From Acidobacteriota bacterium (lineage in GTDB: Bacteria; Acidobacteriota; Terriglobia; Terriglobales; Acidobacteriaceae): 64,000 nt of DNA. Shown here piece by piece: positions 17,811 through 24,670 of this stretch (within the stretch, counting starts at the first letter, position 1; each line of letters opens with the position of its first letter). The notes under the pieces were generated by a model, which was not told where the DNA came from, did not search any database, and worked only from the letters and a program-made list of their open reading frames with translations. A program made the translations under genes and the position numbers. Where the stretch lies: the NCBI GenBank assembly GCA_013289795.1, contig JABCZH010000004.1, forward strand, positions 248,001-312,000, in the 5' to 3' direction.

Positions 17811-17838
17811 AGTCTATGCTCAGAACGACTGCTGTCAA
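17811..17838 (-). promoter_or_regulatory. Sigma-70-type promoter of the FG-GAP/GloVer hybrid gene
   Basis: On the minus strand: TTGACA (17833-17838), a 16-base spacer, then TAGACT (17811-17816), about 90 bp before the ATG. It has the same build as the promoters at 18896-18923 and 19964-19991. Confidence 0.5.
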
Positions 17839-18282
17839 GGGGAACTTTCTGTGGTTGGAGACCCGGAAATGCCTCGTCAGGCGGTGCTTTCGGAGCCATA
17901 CGCATTGCAAACCTGTGGGGTGGTCACGACCCCAATCGGCAACCGTGCTCGTCGTCTGCTTCGACAACATCTCTGCCCAGGACTTAGACTTCGCGGCGGA
18001 TTCGTTCCTTGCGTCCAGGGCGCGATTGGATCGAGAATTCCCTCCCCAGGGAAGCTCGATATCACTCATCCTTGACGAGCGGCGGTCCCCACTCGGAAGA
18101 AATTGCTGTTTGCAAGCAGGCGTTTTTACACCAGTAACCTGACCTGCCATCCTGCCGAAATCCTGTAGTTTTGGCCCGCTCCGCTTCGGTCATCCCGAGT
18201 GGCACGAATCAACGGGTTCGAAGGGCTGCATCGGAGAGGTTTTCGACACGTTAGGATACAGCCGAGAAGTGCCATGTGCATC

Positions 18283-18328
18283 AACCAGCCGCCCACCCCG
18301 GAGCAATGCTAACGCATCTTCCGCTTAG
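18283..18328 (+). pseudogene. Copy B of the 46-bp repeat, possible fossil of a regulator C-terminus
   Basis: 39 of 46 bases match 9605-9650. In the corresponding frame it reads TSRPPRSNANASSA then TAG, against TSHPPRSSASASSA then TAG in the LuxR-type gene. Three of the seven differences are silent. Upstream of this stretch I see no further similarity, so it is either a remnant of a lost paralogue or a short mobile repeat. Confidence 0.4.
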
Positions 18329-18372
18329 CAGCGCGGAAGAACAATAACCCGATTGATTATCTGGATTTCTAG

Positions 18373-18861
18373 CTAGTTCCTGGCGAGCCGGCGGCGTTGT
18401 TTCCCGGCGAGCAATATCCCCGCGAACAGCGCCAGTCCGGATGCCGCCAGGTAGGAGAGTTGGGTGCCACCTTCGGGCGCCAGCGTGTCGTATTGGAAAT
18501 ATCCCTCGCTGCGCCCCTTCGTTATGCTTCCGTACGCGTCATAGGTGCCGGTCAACGGGTTGAACACGATGGTATACGCAATGGTGTCGCCGTCAACTTT
18601 CTTGTCGAACGTAAAAATATCTCCGTGTTGCGGCTTGGTGATCGTCACGGAAACTCCGTTGAAGATACCCCCGACGAACGTCAGCGTCTCTTTGGTAAAC
18701 GTGTCTGTCTTCGTGTTGTAGTCGAAGGTTGCTGTCAGGGTTGTGTTAGACCCACCGGTCACGTTCGTAGAGTAGTCGAACTCGGTGACGGAGCCTGCGA
18801 ACGCGCTCATTGAAAACGCGATCACGCAAAACGCAAGGCCGAACTTGAGATAGAACTTCAT
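18373..18861 (-). CDS. Small secreted protein with PEGG-type C-terminal sorting-like tail
   Basis: A 162-residue protein. The N-terminal signal peptide starts MKFYLKFGLAFCVIAFSMSA with cleavage near AFA/G. A beta-rich middle of about 100 residues is rich in Thr, Asp and Gly. The C-terminus has APEGGTQLSYL, a hydrophobic helix, and the basic end KQRRRLARN. This tripartite tail is the layout of PEP-CTERM-type signals, which exosortases cut after moving the protein across the inner membrane. ATG 18861 is preferred to GTG 18882, because the GTG would lie only about 7 bases after the predicted transcription start. The mature function is unknown. It resembles the next gene only in its tail. Confidence 0.78.
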   Translation of the reverse strand: MKFYLKFGLAFCVIAFSMSAFAGSVTEFDYSTNVTGGSNTTLTATFDYNTKTDTFTKETLTFVGGIFNGVSVTITKPQHGDIFTFDKKVDGDTIAYTIVFNPLTGTYDAYGSITKGRSEGYFQYDTLAPEGGTQLSYLAASGLALFAGILLAGKQRRRLARN

Positions 18862-18895
18862 ACTGTCTACAGGGATCGACACTGCACCGTTGTCG

Positions 18896-18923
18896 AGTTT
18901 ACAGCCCCGGCTCGTGCTGTCAA
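18896..18923 (-). promoter_or_regulatory. Sigma-70-type promoter of the first PEGG-tail gene
   Basis: TTGACA (18918-18923 on the minus strand), a 16-base spacer, then TAAACT (18896-18901), ending 35 bp before the chosen ATG. Confidence 0.5.
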
Positions 18924-19096
18924 GGCTGCGAAATTATGCATACCTTGCAAATTCTTGCAACATGCACCTAACGACCTATCTATCAGATAGTTGGCAGGGT
19001 GTCGGCGCGCTTCCAAATCTGCCTCTGGCAGTAGGTCTTCTTCTATCCGGAAGAGACTGTGGAAAACCACGAAGAAAACTTTGGGTGGACTGGAAA

Positions 19097-19120
19097 GTGC
19101 TCCTGCAGCAGCAGGAGCAC
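19097..19120 (-). terminator. Terminator hairpin after the second PEGG-tail gene
   Basis: A perfect 10-bp GC-rich inverted repeat (GTGCTCCTGC / GCAGGAGCAC) with a 4-base loop, starting 18 bases after the stop codon at 19139. Only TTT follows on the minus strand, so it is a short-U-tract terminator candidate. Confidence 0.6.
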
Positions 19121-19138
19121 ATCGTGAACTCTCGCTGA

Positions 19139-19861
19139 CTAGACCGTCGTCACTCGTGCATCAATCTGGGGTCGGGAGCGGAACTTGATAGCCGCCAAAC
19201 ATGCGAGCGTGGTGAGCAGCAGGTACATCAGTGTTGATCCGCCTTCTGGCGCCGAGATGAATCCAAAGAATTCCTGCGGCGGTGTGGTGGGGCACGATCC
19301 TCCATTGCAGGTGATCGAATGACTCAAGTCAGGCGTGTAGATAAAGAAATTGGCAAACTCACCGGGGGTGAACTGTTGCCCCGCGGCGGAATTCAGCCAG
19401 CCCTGCACCGCCAGCCATGCCGCTGAGTTCGCGCCTAGCCAGCTCTTGACCGCGTTGGGTTGAAACACCGCCCAGAGAGCGTATGCCAGGTAGCCGACTT
19501 GAGTTGCGTTTCCGGAATAGGTTGGAGAAAGCATTTGTGTGGCCAGCCATGCGGCTTCGTCGTACAGCTGGGTGGCATTCGCCATACTGCCCCACTTGGT
19601 GCCGTTCAGGTTCGAGAGTGTGGTGACATTGGCTGTCCACGACTCGCCCACGTAGCTGTCATCGACAAAATCATCGCAGATGATTTGCGCAGATTGGCCG
19701 TTGACCGTTGCGGTGTACGGCCCGACGTAGACTCCGTCCATTACGTTGCTCCCCGCGCTGGTCAAAGTGATATTGACCTGACCTTGGCCCAAAGCAACGG
19801 GCGCGAAGCACAGAAGCATAGCCCCCATGGCCAACCACAGACTGCGACCCGTTCGCATCAT
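19139..19861 (-). CDS. Secreted protein with PEGG-type C-terminal sorting-like tail
   Basis: A 240-residue protein. The signal peptide (core LWLAMGAMLLCFAPVALG) cleaves near residue 26. The folded middle is rich in Trp, Tyr and Asn and contains one apparent disulfide pair in SITCNGGSCP plus ICDDFVDD. The C-terminal tail has APEGGSTLMYLLLTTLACLA and then a basic segment KFRSR. The tail shares A-P-E-G-G-(S/T)-x-x-x-Y-L with the neighbouring gene, fitting a variant PEP-CTERM signal; ten residues follow the basic patch, more than usual. Two adjacent ATGs (19861, 19858) follow GAGGAG. It has its own promoter (19964-19991) and terminator (19097-19120), so it is probably monocistronic. Function unknown. 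Confidence 0.78.
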   Translation of the reverse strand: MMRTGRSLWLAMGAMLLCFAPVALGQGQVNITLTSAGSNVMDGVYVGPYTATVNGQSAQIICDDFVDDSYVGESWTANVTTLSNLNGTKWGSMANATQLYDEAAWLATQMLSPTYSGNATQVGYLAYALWAVFQPNAVKSWLGANSAAWLAVQGWLNSAAGQQFTPGEFANFFIYTPDLSHSITCNGGSCPTTPPQEFFGFISAPEGGSTLMYLLLTTLACLAAIKFRSRPQIDARVTTV

Positions 19862-20377
19862 CTACTCTCCTCTAATAAACAATCGTGGATCAGTGAGCTG
19901 CATTGGGGGGAAATGCTGGAGGGAGGGCTCAGTTCATCCGCAACTTCTACTGCCACGGTCTCCACTCTAACCCAACCGTGGGGGTTGTCAAGAATGATAA
20001 TTTCTGCGACCACGTTGCAAGCTGCTGCAACCACTAAAGTGCCACACCCGCCAACTGACTGTCGTCGATATCGCGTTTCTGGCAATGGCATATACCACAC
20101 ACATATACAAAGACTTAACAAACTCGACAGACTTTCGTTTCTCACGTCTACATGAAAGGCTCCTCTCCCTAACAGCCGTTAGTCTCTAGTTATCATATCC
20201 GCGGTTATTGACGGCGGCTCCTCTCTTCTTGAACGAGCCTGCAACCAGGCGCAGTGCCCTCCTTATTAGGTACAAATGGTAGCGCACAGGTCCCGCGAGG
20301 CACTGCTTGTACAATCCCGCCCTTGGTACTTCGGGGCCAGCGGGTTCTAACGAGGTTGCGCGTACACTGTGGAAGAT
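19862..20377. other. Divergent intergenic region
   Basis: About 515 bp between the PEGG-tail gene and the plus-strand TPR lipoprotein gene. It contains the minus-strand promoter at 19964-19991. A TACAAT at 20310-20315 could be the -10 of the TPR gene, but its -35 is poor. No small gene is supported. Confidence 0.4.
19964..19991 (-). promoter_or_regulatory. Sigma-70-type promoter of the second PEGG-tail gene
   Basis: TTGACA (19986-19991 on the minus strand), a 16-base spacer, TAGAGT (19964-19969), about 100 bp before the ATG. Confidence 0.5.
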
Positions 20378-22684
20378 ATGTTCAGGTTTTCTTCTTCTCG
20401 TCTGATTCTCTTTCTTTATTGTGCACTCGCCGCGACTACATTTTCTGGATGTTCACGTGACCCCAACGTGCGCAAGCTCAAGTATTTTGAAAGTGGCCAG
20501 CATTATTTTCAACAAGGCAAGTATTCCGAAGCTGCGGTCCAGTTCCTGAACGCCACCCGCGTCGATCCCGCCTACTCCGAAGCCCACTATCAACTCGGGC
20601 AAAGTTATTTGAAGATGCAGCAATGGTCGCCGGCGTACCAGGAGTTCGCACGCACCGCCGAACTAGACCCGGGCAATTGGCAAGCGCGCCTCGATCTGAC
20701 CAAACTGCTGATTGCCGGTAATAGCCTGCAGCAGGCGCAGGAGCAAGTGGATCTGCTGCTCAAGAAATGGCCGAACCAATGGCAAGCGCATGTGATGGCT
20801 TCCACCCTGCTGACCGCACGTGAAAACATCCCCGATGCGATTGTGGAAATGCAAAAGGCCATCACGCTCGAACCCGGTCGCTCCGATTCATACTTGACGC
20901 TGGGCATCTTGCAACAGAAGAACAATCAGCCAGATGCTGCTGAAGTGAGCTTCAAGAAAGCCATCGACCTCGAACCCAAATCCGCGCCTGCTCAGTTAAT
21001 GCTGGGCAGCTACTACCAATCGCGCGGCCGCTGGAACGACGCCGAGAAACAGTTCAACGACGCTATCGCCTCGGATCCTACCAATCCCGGGGCGCGGGGC
21101 GCCATGGCCAGGCTTTACCTGGAAGAAGGCAAGAAGGAAGCCGCCGTAGATTTTCTGCGACGGGCCAAGCGTGACTTCCCCGACAACTCGATTGGCTACC
21201 GCCTGCTGGGCGACTTTTTCTTCGCCACCGGGGACATGGATCAGGCCACGACAGAGTACGGGACTCTTTTGCAAGAGCACCCCAAAGACCTTCTGGTGAA
21301 GAAGAATTACGTTCAACTCCTGATCCTGAAAGGCCGCCTGGCAGAAGCTGGGAAATTGAATGACGAGGTTTTGAGCGCGAATCCCAAAGACACCGACGGC
21401 TTGGTCAACCGCGGCCAGATACAGATTCAAAACGGCAGCCTGAACGACGCCAGTTCCACGCTGCAAGCGGCGACGCAGAACGATCCCGAGAACGCCCTCG
21501 CCCACTACTACTTCGGGATTGCACTGGAGAAATCCGGCAACTCTGGACGTGCGGAGACAGAGTGGAGAGAGGCTCTGCGCCTCCGTCCCAACTTGGTGGA
21601 CGCACAAAGAAACCTGGCCGGAGTGGCCTTGCGCAAGGGCGACATGCCGGCGCTCGAAATGGCCGCCACTCAGATCATCAATCTGCAACCCTCATCGCCG
21701 GACGGCTACGCCCTGCGCGCCATTTCCATGATCAACCGCAGCCGCCTCAAGGATGCCGAGGAGGATGTACGCAAGGCCATCGCAGTCGCGCCCCAGAGTC
21801 CGCTGGGCTACGTGCAATTGGGGAGCTTGCGGTTTGTTCAGAAGCAATATGACCAGTCGGGCAAGGCCTACCAGGACGCCTTGGGTCGCGATGTCAACTC
21901 CAGCGACGCTCTGCGCGGACTGATCAACACCTTTCTGGTACAGGGCCAGATCGACAAAGCCATTGCTGCAGCAAAAACGCAAATCGCCAAGGCACCCGCC
22001 AATGGCAGCTTCTACGATTTGCTCGGCACCGTACTTTTTAAGAATAAGCGAGACTTGAACGGCGCCGAGGACGCATTACAAAAGTCTGTCCAGATCGATC
22101 GCAACTCTGATGCTTTGATCAAGCTGGGTGAAGTGCAGGCCGCCAAGGGAGAAGTGGACCAGGCCATCACCACCTATCAACAAGCCATCAAGGAGCACCC
22201 GCGCAATGCCAGCTTCAACATCCTGCTAGGGGAGCTCTACGAATCCAAACGCGATTGGAAGCAGGCTCAGGCCGCCTACCAGGCAGCTGTGGACGTGGCT
22301 CCCAATGATCCCCTCGCCTCCAACAATCTAGCCAATGTGATGCTGCGCCTGGGGGGTAATCTGGATGTGGCCATGGCGCTGGCGAAGACCGCGCGCCGCG
22401 GCATGCCTGATTCTGCGGATGCGGCTGACACAGTGGGCTGGGTCTACTACCAGCAGGGAGCTTATCAATCTGCAATTGACATGTTTCAGGAAGCACTCAG
22501 GCTGGCGCATAACAATAGAGGTCCTGATGACCCTAACGTGCACTATCACCTCGCGCTGGCCTATGCGAAAACCAGGCAGTCCGGCCTGGCTCGGCAGCAC
22601 CTGGAGCGTGTGCTCCAGATCAGCCCTAACTACAGTGATGCGGACGACGTCCGCCGGCAGTTAGCCCAACTGCAGCGGCCGTGA
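20378..22684 (+). CDS. TPR-repeat lipoprotein (PrsT-like)
   Basis: A 768-residue lipoprotein. The signal peptide ends in a lipobox TFSGC with the lipidated Cys at about 25. TPR units then run almost to the C-terminus, beginning KYFESGQHYFQQGKYSEAAV and including many A-x-x-x-Y/F-x-x-A-I/L helix pairs. Size, lipidation and repeat content match the TPR lipoprotein (PrsT) that accompanies exosortase/PEP-CTERM EPS systems, but large TPR lipoproteins also occur elsewhere. ATG 20378 was preferred to GTG 20369 because the signal peptide then has a normal length. Probably a periplasmic scaffold for polymer or protein export. Confidence 0.82.
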   Translation: MFRFSSSRLILFLYCALAATTFSGCSRDPNVRKLKYFESGQHYFQQGKYSEAAVQFLNATRVDPAYSEAHYQLGQSYLKMQQWSPAYQEFARTAELDPGNWQARLDLTKLLIAGNSLQQAQEQVDLLLKKWPNQWQAHVMASTLLTARENIPDAIVEMQKAITLEPGRSDSYLTLGILQQKNNQPDAAEVSFKKAIDLEPKSAPAQLMLGSYYQSRGRWNDAEKQFNDAIASDPTNPGARGAMARLYLEEGKKEAAVDFLRRAKRDFPDNSIGYRLLGDFFFATGDMDQATTEYGTLLQEHPKDLLVKKNYVQLLILKGRLAEAGKLNDEVLSANPKDTDGLVNRGQIQIQNGSLNDASSTLQAATQNDPENALAHYYFGIALEKSGNSGRAETEWREALRLRPNLVDAQRNLAGVALRKGDMPALEMAATQIINLQPSSPDGYALRAISMINRSRLKDAEEDVRKAIAVAPQSPLGYVQLGSLRFVQKQYDQSGKAYQDALGRDVNSSDALRGLINTFLVQGQIDKAIAAAKTQIAKAPANGSFYDLLGTVLFKNKRDLNGAEDALQKSVQIDRNSDALIKLGEVQAAKGEVDQAITTYQQAIKEHPRNASFNILLGELYESKRDWKQAQAAYQAAVDVAPNDPLASNNLANVMLRLGGNLDVAMALAKTARRGMPDSADAADTVGWVYYQQGAYQSAIDMFQEALRLAHNNRGPDDPNVHYHLALAYAKTRQSGLARQHLERVLQISPNYSDADDVRRQLAQLQRP

Positions 22685-22906
22685 ACCGTGAACACCGTGA
22701 ACAAAGAGAGCGGGCTCCGGCCTCCAGGAAATGATTATCTGCCGCTTGACACTCGCTGTATGATGTTGGGCTGCTGGGGTTTGAACGACCCCCGCGGGAT
22801 CAGGGGGCTGGGCCCCGGGCCTTCGCGGCCGCAGTTTCAGCCTGCCTGAGCGCTTGGAGTAGAAACGCGGATTGAACCAGTGCGTGGGTGTGAACGGAGG
22901 CTAGAT
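22685..22906. other. Intergenic region before the pilin gene
   Basis: The 222 bp between the TPR gene and the pilin gene are GC-rich with a C5/G5 inverted repeat around 22791-22809. TTGACA and TATGAT both occur near 22747-22765 but only seven bases apart, so no proper promoter can be called. Confidence 0.3.
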
Positions 22907-23083
22907 ATGACGAATCTTCTTCGCCGGCTTTGGTCGGGTAGTGACAATGACGAGGGCCAGGATATTGCCGAATACGCCGTATTGCTGGCGGTGATTCTGG
23001 TTCTAGTCGTGGGGACCGTCCGGCTAATCGGCTCGAACGCCAACAACGTGTTTTCCTCCACCGCCAGTGCAATCAATCAGTAG
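22907..23083 (+). CDS. Flp/Fap-family type IVb pilin
   Basis: A 58-residue pre-pilin. A short basic leader ends in DNDEG, followed by QDIAEYAVLLAVILVLVVG with Glu at +5 and Tyr at +6 of the presumed mature protein, as in Flp pilins. The helix continues into a short polar tail. ATG 22907 was chosen because GGAGG precedes it by eight bases. No tad/cpa assembly genes, prepilin peptidase or second pilin occur in this window, so assembly genes must lie elsewhere, or this is an orphan pilin-like protein. It lies 222 bp after the TPR lipoprotein on the same strand. Confidence 0.8.
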   Translation: MTNLLRRLWSGSDNDEGQDIAEYAVLLAVILVLVVGTVRLIGSNANNVFSSTASAINQ

Positions 23084-23097
23084 CAGTTCAAAGCGGC

Positions 23098-23135
23098 GGA
23101 GCGTGGATCTCGTACGCGAGGGACTGGCACGCTCC
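23098..23135. terminator. Bidirectional hairpin between pilin and aminotransferase genes
   Basis: A perfect 8-bp stem GGAGCGTG / CACGCTCC encloses an inner CTCG / CGAG stem and ends directly next to the stop codon of the minus-strand aminotransferase gene. There are no strong T-runs, but the position between convergent stops supports termination in both directions. Confidence 0.5.
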
Positions 23136-24299
23136 TCACGGCGCGAATGCCCGCGTGCCATAGAACGTAGCGATCGCGTTCACCACCAGGTCTTGTTGGC
23201 CCGCTGACATCTCGGGGAATATTGGGAGGGCCAGCACTTCCCTGCTCACCGCTTCCGCCTCACGCAAGTCTCCTGGTTTGTACCCCAAATACGAAAACCC
23301 CCGCTGCAAGTGCAACGGTACGGGGTAGTAAATCTCGGTTGGAACTCCGCAGCCGCGCAGCGCAGCTTTCAACTCATCACGCTGCGGCGCGCGAATCACG
23401 TACTGATTGTAGATATGCGTGCAACCTGTCTGGACCCGGGGCAGTCCCAAAATACGGTCAAGGCCGCGGCTCTTGAACAGCTCTGAGTATCGCGTGGCGT
23501 TCTTTTGACGTCCTTCCGTCCAAGCGTCGAGGTAACGGAGCTTGACCCGCAGAATCGCAGCTTGCAGGGCATCCAGACGGCTGTTCATGCCAATCACTTC
23601 GCATTCGTACTTGGAGTGACCCCCATGATTGTGGAGCACGCGAAGGTTATCCGCAAATTCAGGGTCGTTGGTCGTCAATAAGCCGCCATCTCCGGCCGCA
23701 CCCAGGTTCTTCGAAGGAAAGAAACTGAAGCACCCGCAGAGTCCGATGCCACCGACGGCGCGGCCATTGTACTTGGCTCCGATGGCCTGAGCCGCATCTT
23801 CAATCACGGGGATCTCGCGCGTGTTCGCGATCTCCATGATCGAATCCATATCCACAGCCATACCGAACAGATGTACAGGAATAATCGCCTTGGTCGTTGG
23901 GGTGAGCGCGGTTTCTAGTTTTCCCGGATCAAGGGAGTAGGTGATGGGATCGATGTCAACGAACACAGGTCGCGCACCCAGACGGGCTATCGCGCCAGCG
24001 CTGGCCACGAACGTGAAGGGAGTGGTGACGACTTCGTCGCCTGGGCCGACTTCCAATGCCATCAGAGCCAGCAGGAGCGCATCCGATCCCGAGGCACAGC
24101 CGATCGCAAACTGCGCTTGCGTGTAAGCAGCAATCTCCTTTTCAAGGCTTTCCACTTCCGGGCCAAGAATGTATTGCTGCGACTCCATCACTCGCTGGAT
24201 GGCGGCATCGATCTCCGGCTTGATGGTCCGGTACTGGGCCTTCAGATCGAGAAATGGAAACAGCTGGAGGGAACCCTTGCTTGATGTGCTCGTCGTCAT
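23136..24299 (-). CDS. DegT/DnrJ/EryC1/StrS-family sugar aminotransferase
   Basis: A 387-residue PLP enzyme expected to transaminate a nucleotide-linked keto sugar to an amino sugar for surface glycans. PLP-binding Lys197 lies in FFPSKNLGAAGDGG, with Asp168 in VIEDAAQAIG. The substrate-side segments ASGSDALLLAL and TPFTFVASAGAI are intact. The length is typical for the family. The start was placed at ATG 24299, since the open frame upstream has no homology. The exact sugar cannot be told from sequence. No nucleotide-sugar dehydratase lies next to it; gmd, 24 kb to the right, supplies a possible 4-keto sugar. Stands alone, convergent with the pilin gene. Confidence 0.9.
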   Translation of the reverse strand: MTTSTSSKGSLQLFPFLDLKAQYRTIKPEIDAAIQRVMESQQYILGPEVESLEKEIAAYTQAQFAIGCASGSDALLLALMALEVGPGDEVVTTPFTFVASAGAIARLGARPVFVDIDPITYSLDPGKLETALTPTTKAIIPVHLFGMAVDMDSIMEIANTREIPVIEDAAQAIGAKYNGRAVGGIGLCGCFSFFPSKNLGAAGDGGLLTTNDPEFADNLRVLHNHGGHSKYECEVIGMNSRLDALQAAILRVKLRYLDAWTEGRQKNATRYSELFKSRGLDRILGLPRVQTGCTHIYNQYVIRAPQRDELKAALRGCGVPTEIYYPVPLHLQRGFSYLGYKPGDLREAEAVSREVLALPIFPEMSAGQQDLVVNAIATFYGTRAFAP

Positions 24300-24670
24300 G
24301 GTCTGTGGAGATGAGTGTAAACCGAATGGGGGCCTGATTGCGGCACTTATAGAAGGACGGCCGCGCAGACTACCGCCATGCGGTGTGGCTGCGCCTCTGT
24401 GGGCCAATGCCGATGTAGTGGCGCACAGACCTGGGGCAGTACCGCCTGCTTAGATTTTGTTCACCTCTTGTCCCGCAAACTTGGTCACCGGGGTGTCGGT
24501 CTCTCCCCGCGCGGCTTATCGTGATTGCCCTACAATAGAAGCCGCAAGAATTGAGAGGGGTGCCATTGTGCCCCAATCGTCCGATGGAAAACGGCCGAGT
24601 GGTGCCCCGCCATGCCAAGGAGATCCTGGATCAGGATGAATCGTCCAAAGTGGGATTGTGTGCAGCGTAG
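24300..24670. other. Intergenic region upstream of the aminotransferase gene
   Basis: About 370 bp between the sedolisin stop and the aminotransferase start, both minus strand. It contains a 6-bp inverted repeat ATCCTG / CAGGAT with a 3-base loop at 24623-24637, a weak terminator candidate for the sedolisin gene. No convincing gene or promoter is visible. Confidence 0.35.

Larger units (their letters stand above)
17721..18372. other. Intergenic region with promoter and a gene-fossil-like repeat
   Basis: About 650 bp without a convincing gene. It contains the promoter of the hybrid repeat gene (17811-17838) and, at 18283-18328, copy B of the 46-bp repeat. A 129-codon minus-strand frame over 17761-18150 lacks recognisable homology and overlaps the promoter, so it was not accepted. 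Confidence 0.45.

Noticed and set aside
17761-18150. A 129-codon minus-strand frame upstream of the hybrid repeat gene
   Set aside because: No recognisable homology or ribosome-binding site, and it overlaps a good promoter for the downstream gene.
19862-20100. Possible sigma-54 (-24/-12) promoter upstream of the second PEGG-tail gene (TGGCAC ... TTGCA)
   Set aside because: The GG to GC spacing is 13 bases, not the required 10. A nearby TGG ... TTGCC pair has spacing 11. A good sigma-70 promoter lies closer to the gene.
22747-22765. TTGACA plus TATGAT as a promoter for the pilin gene
   Set aside because: The two hexamers are only seven bases apart, too close for a -35/-10 pair, and no -10 occurs at the right distance.
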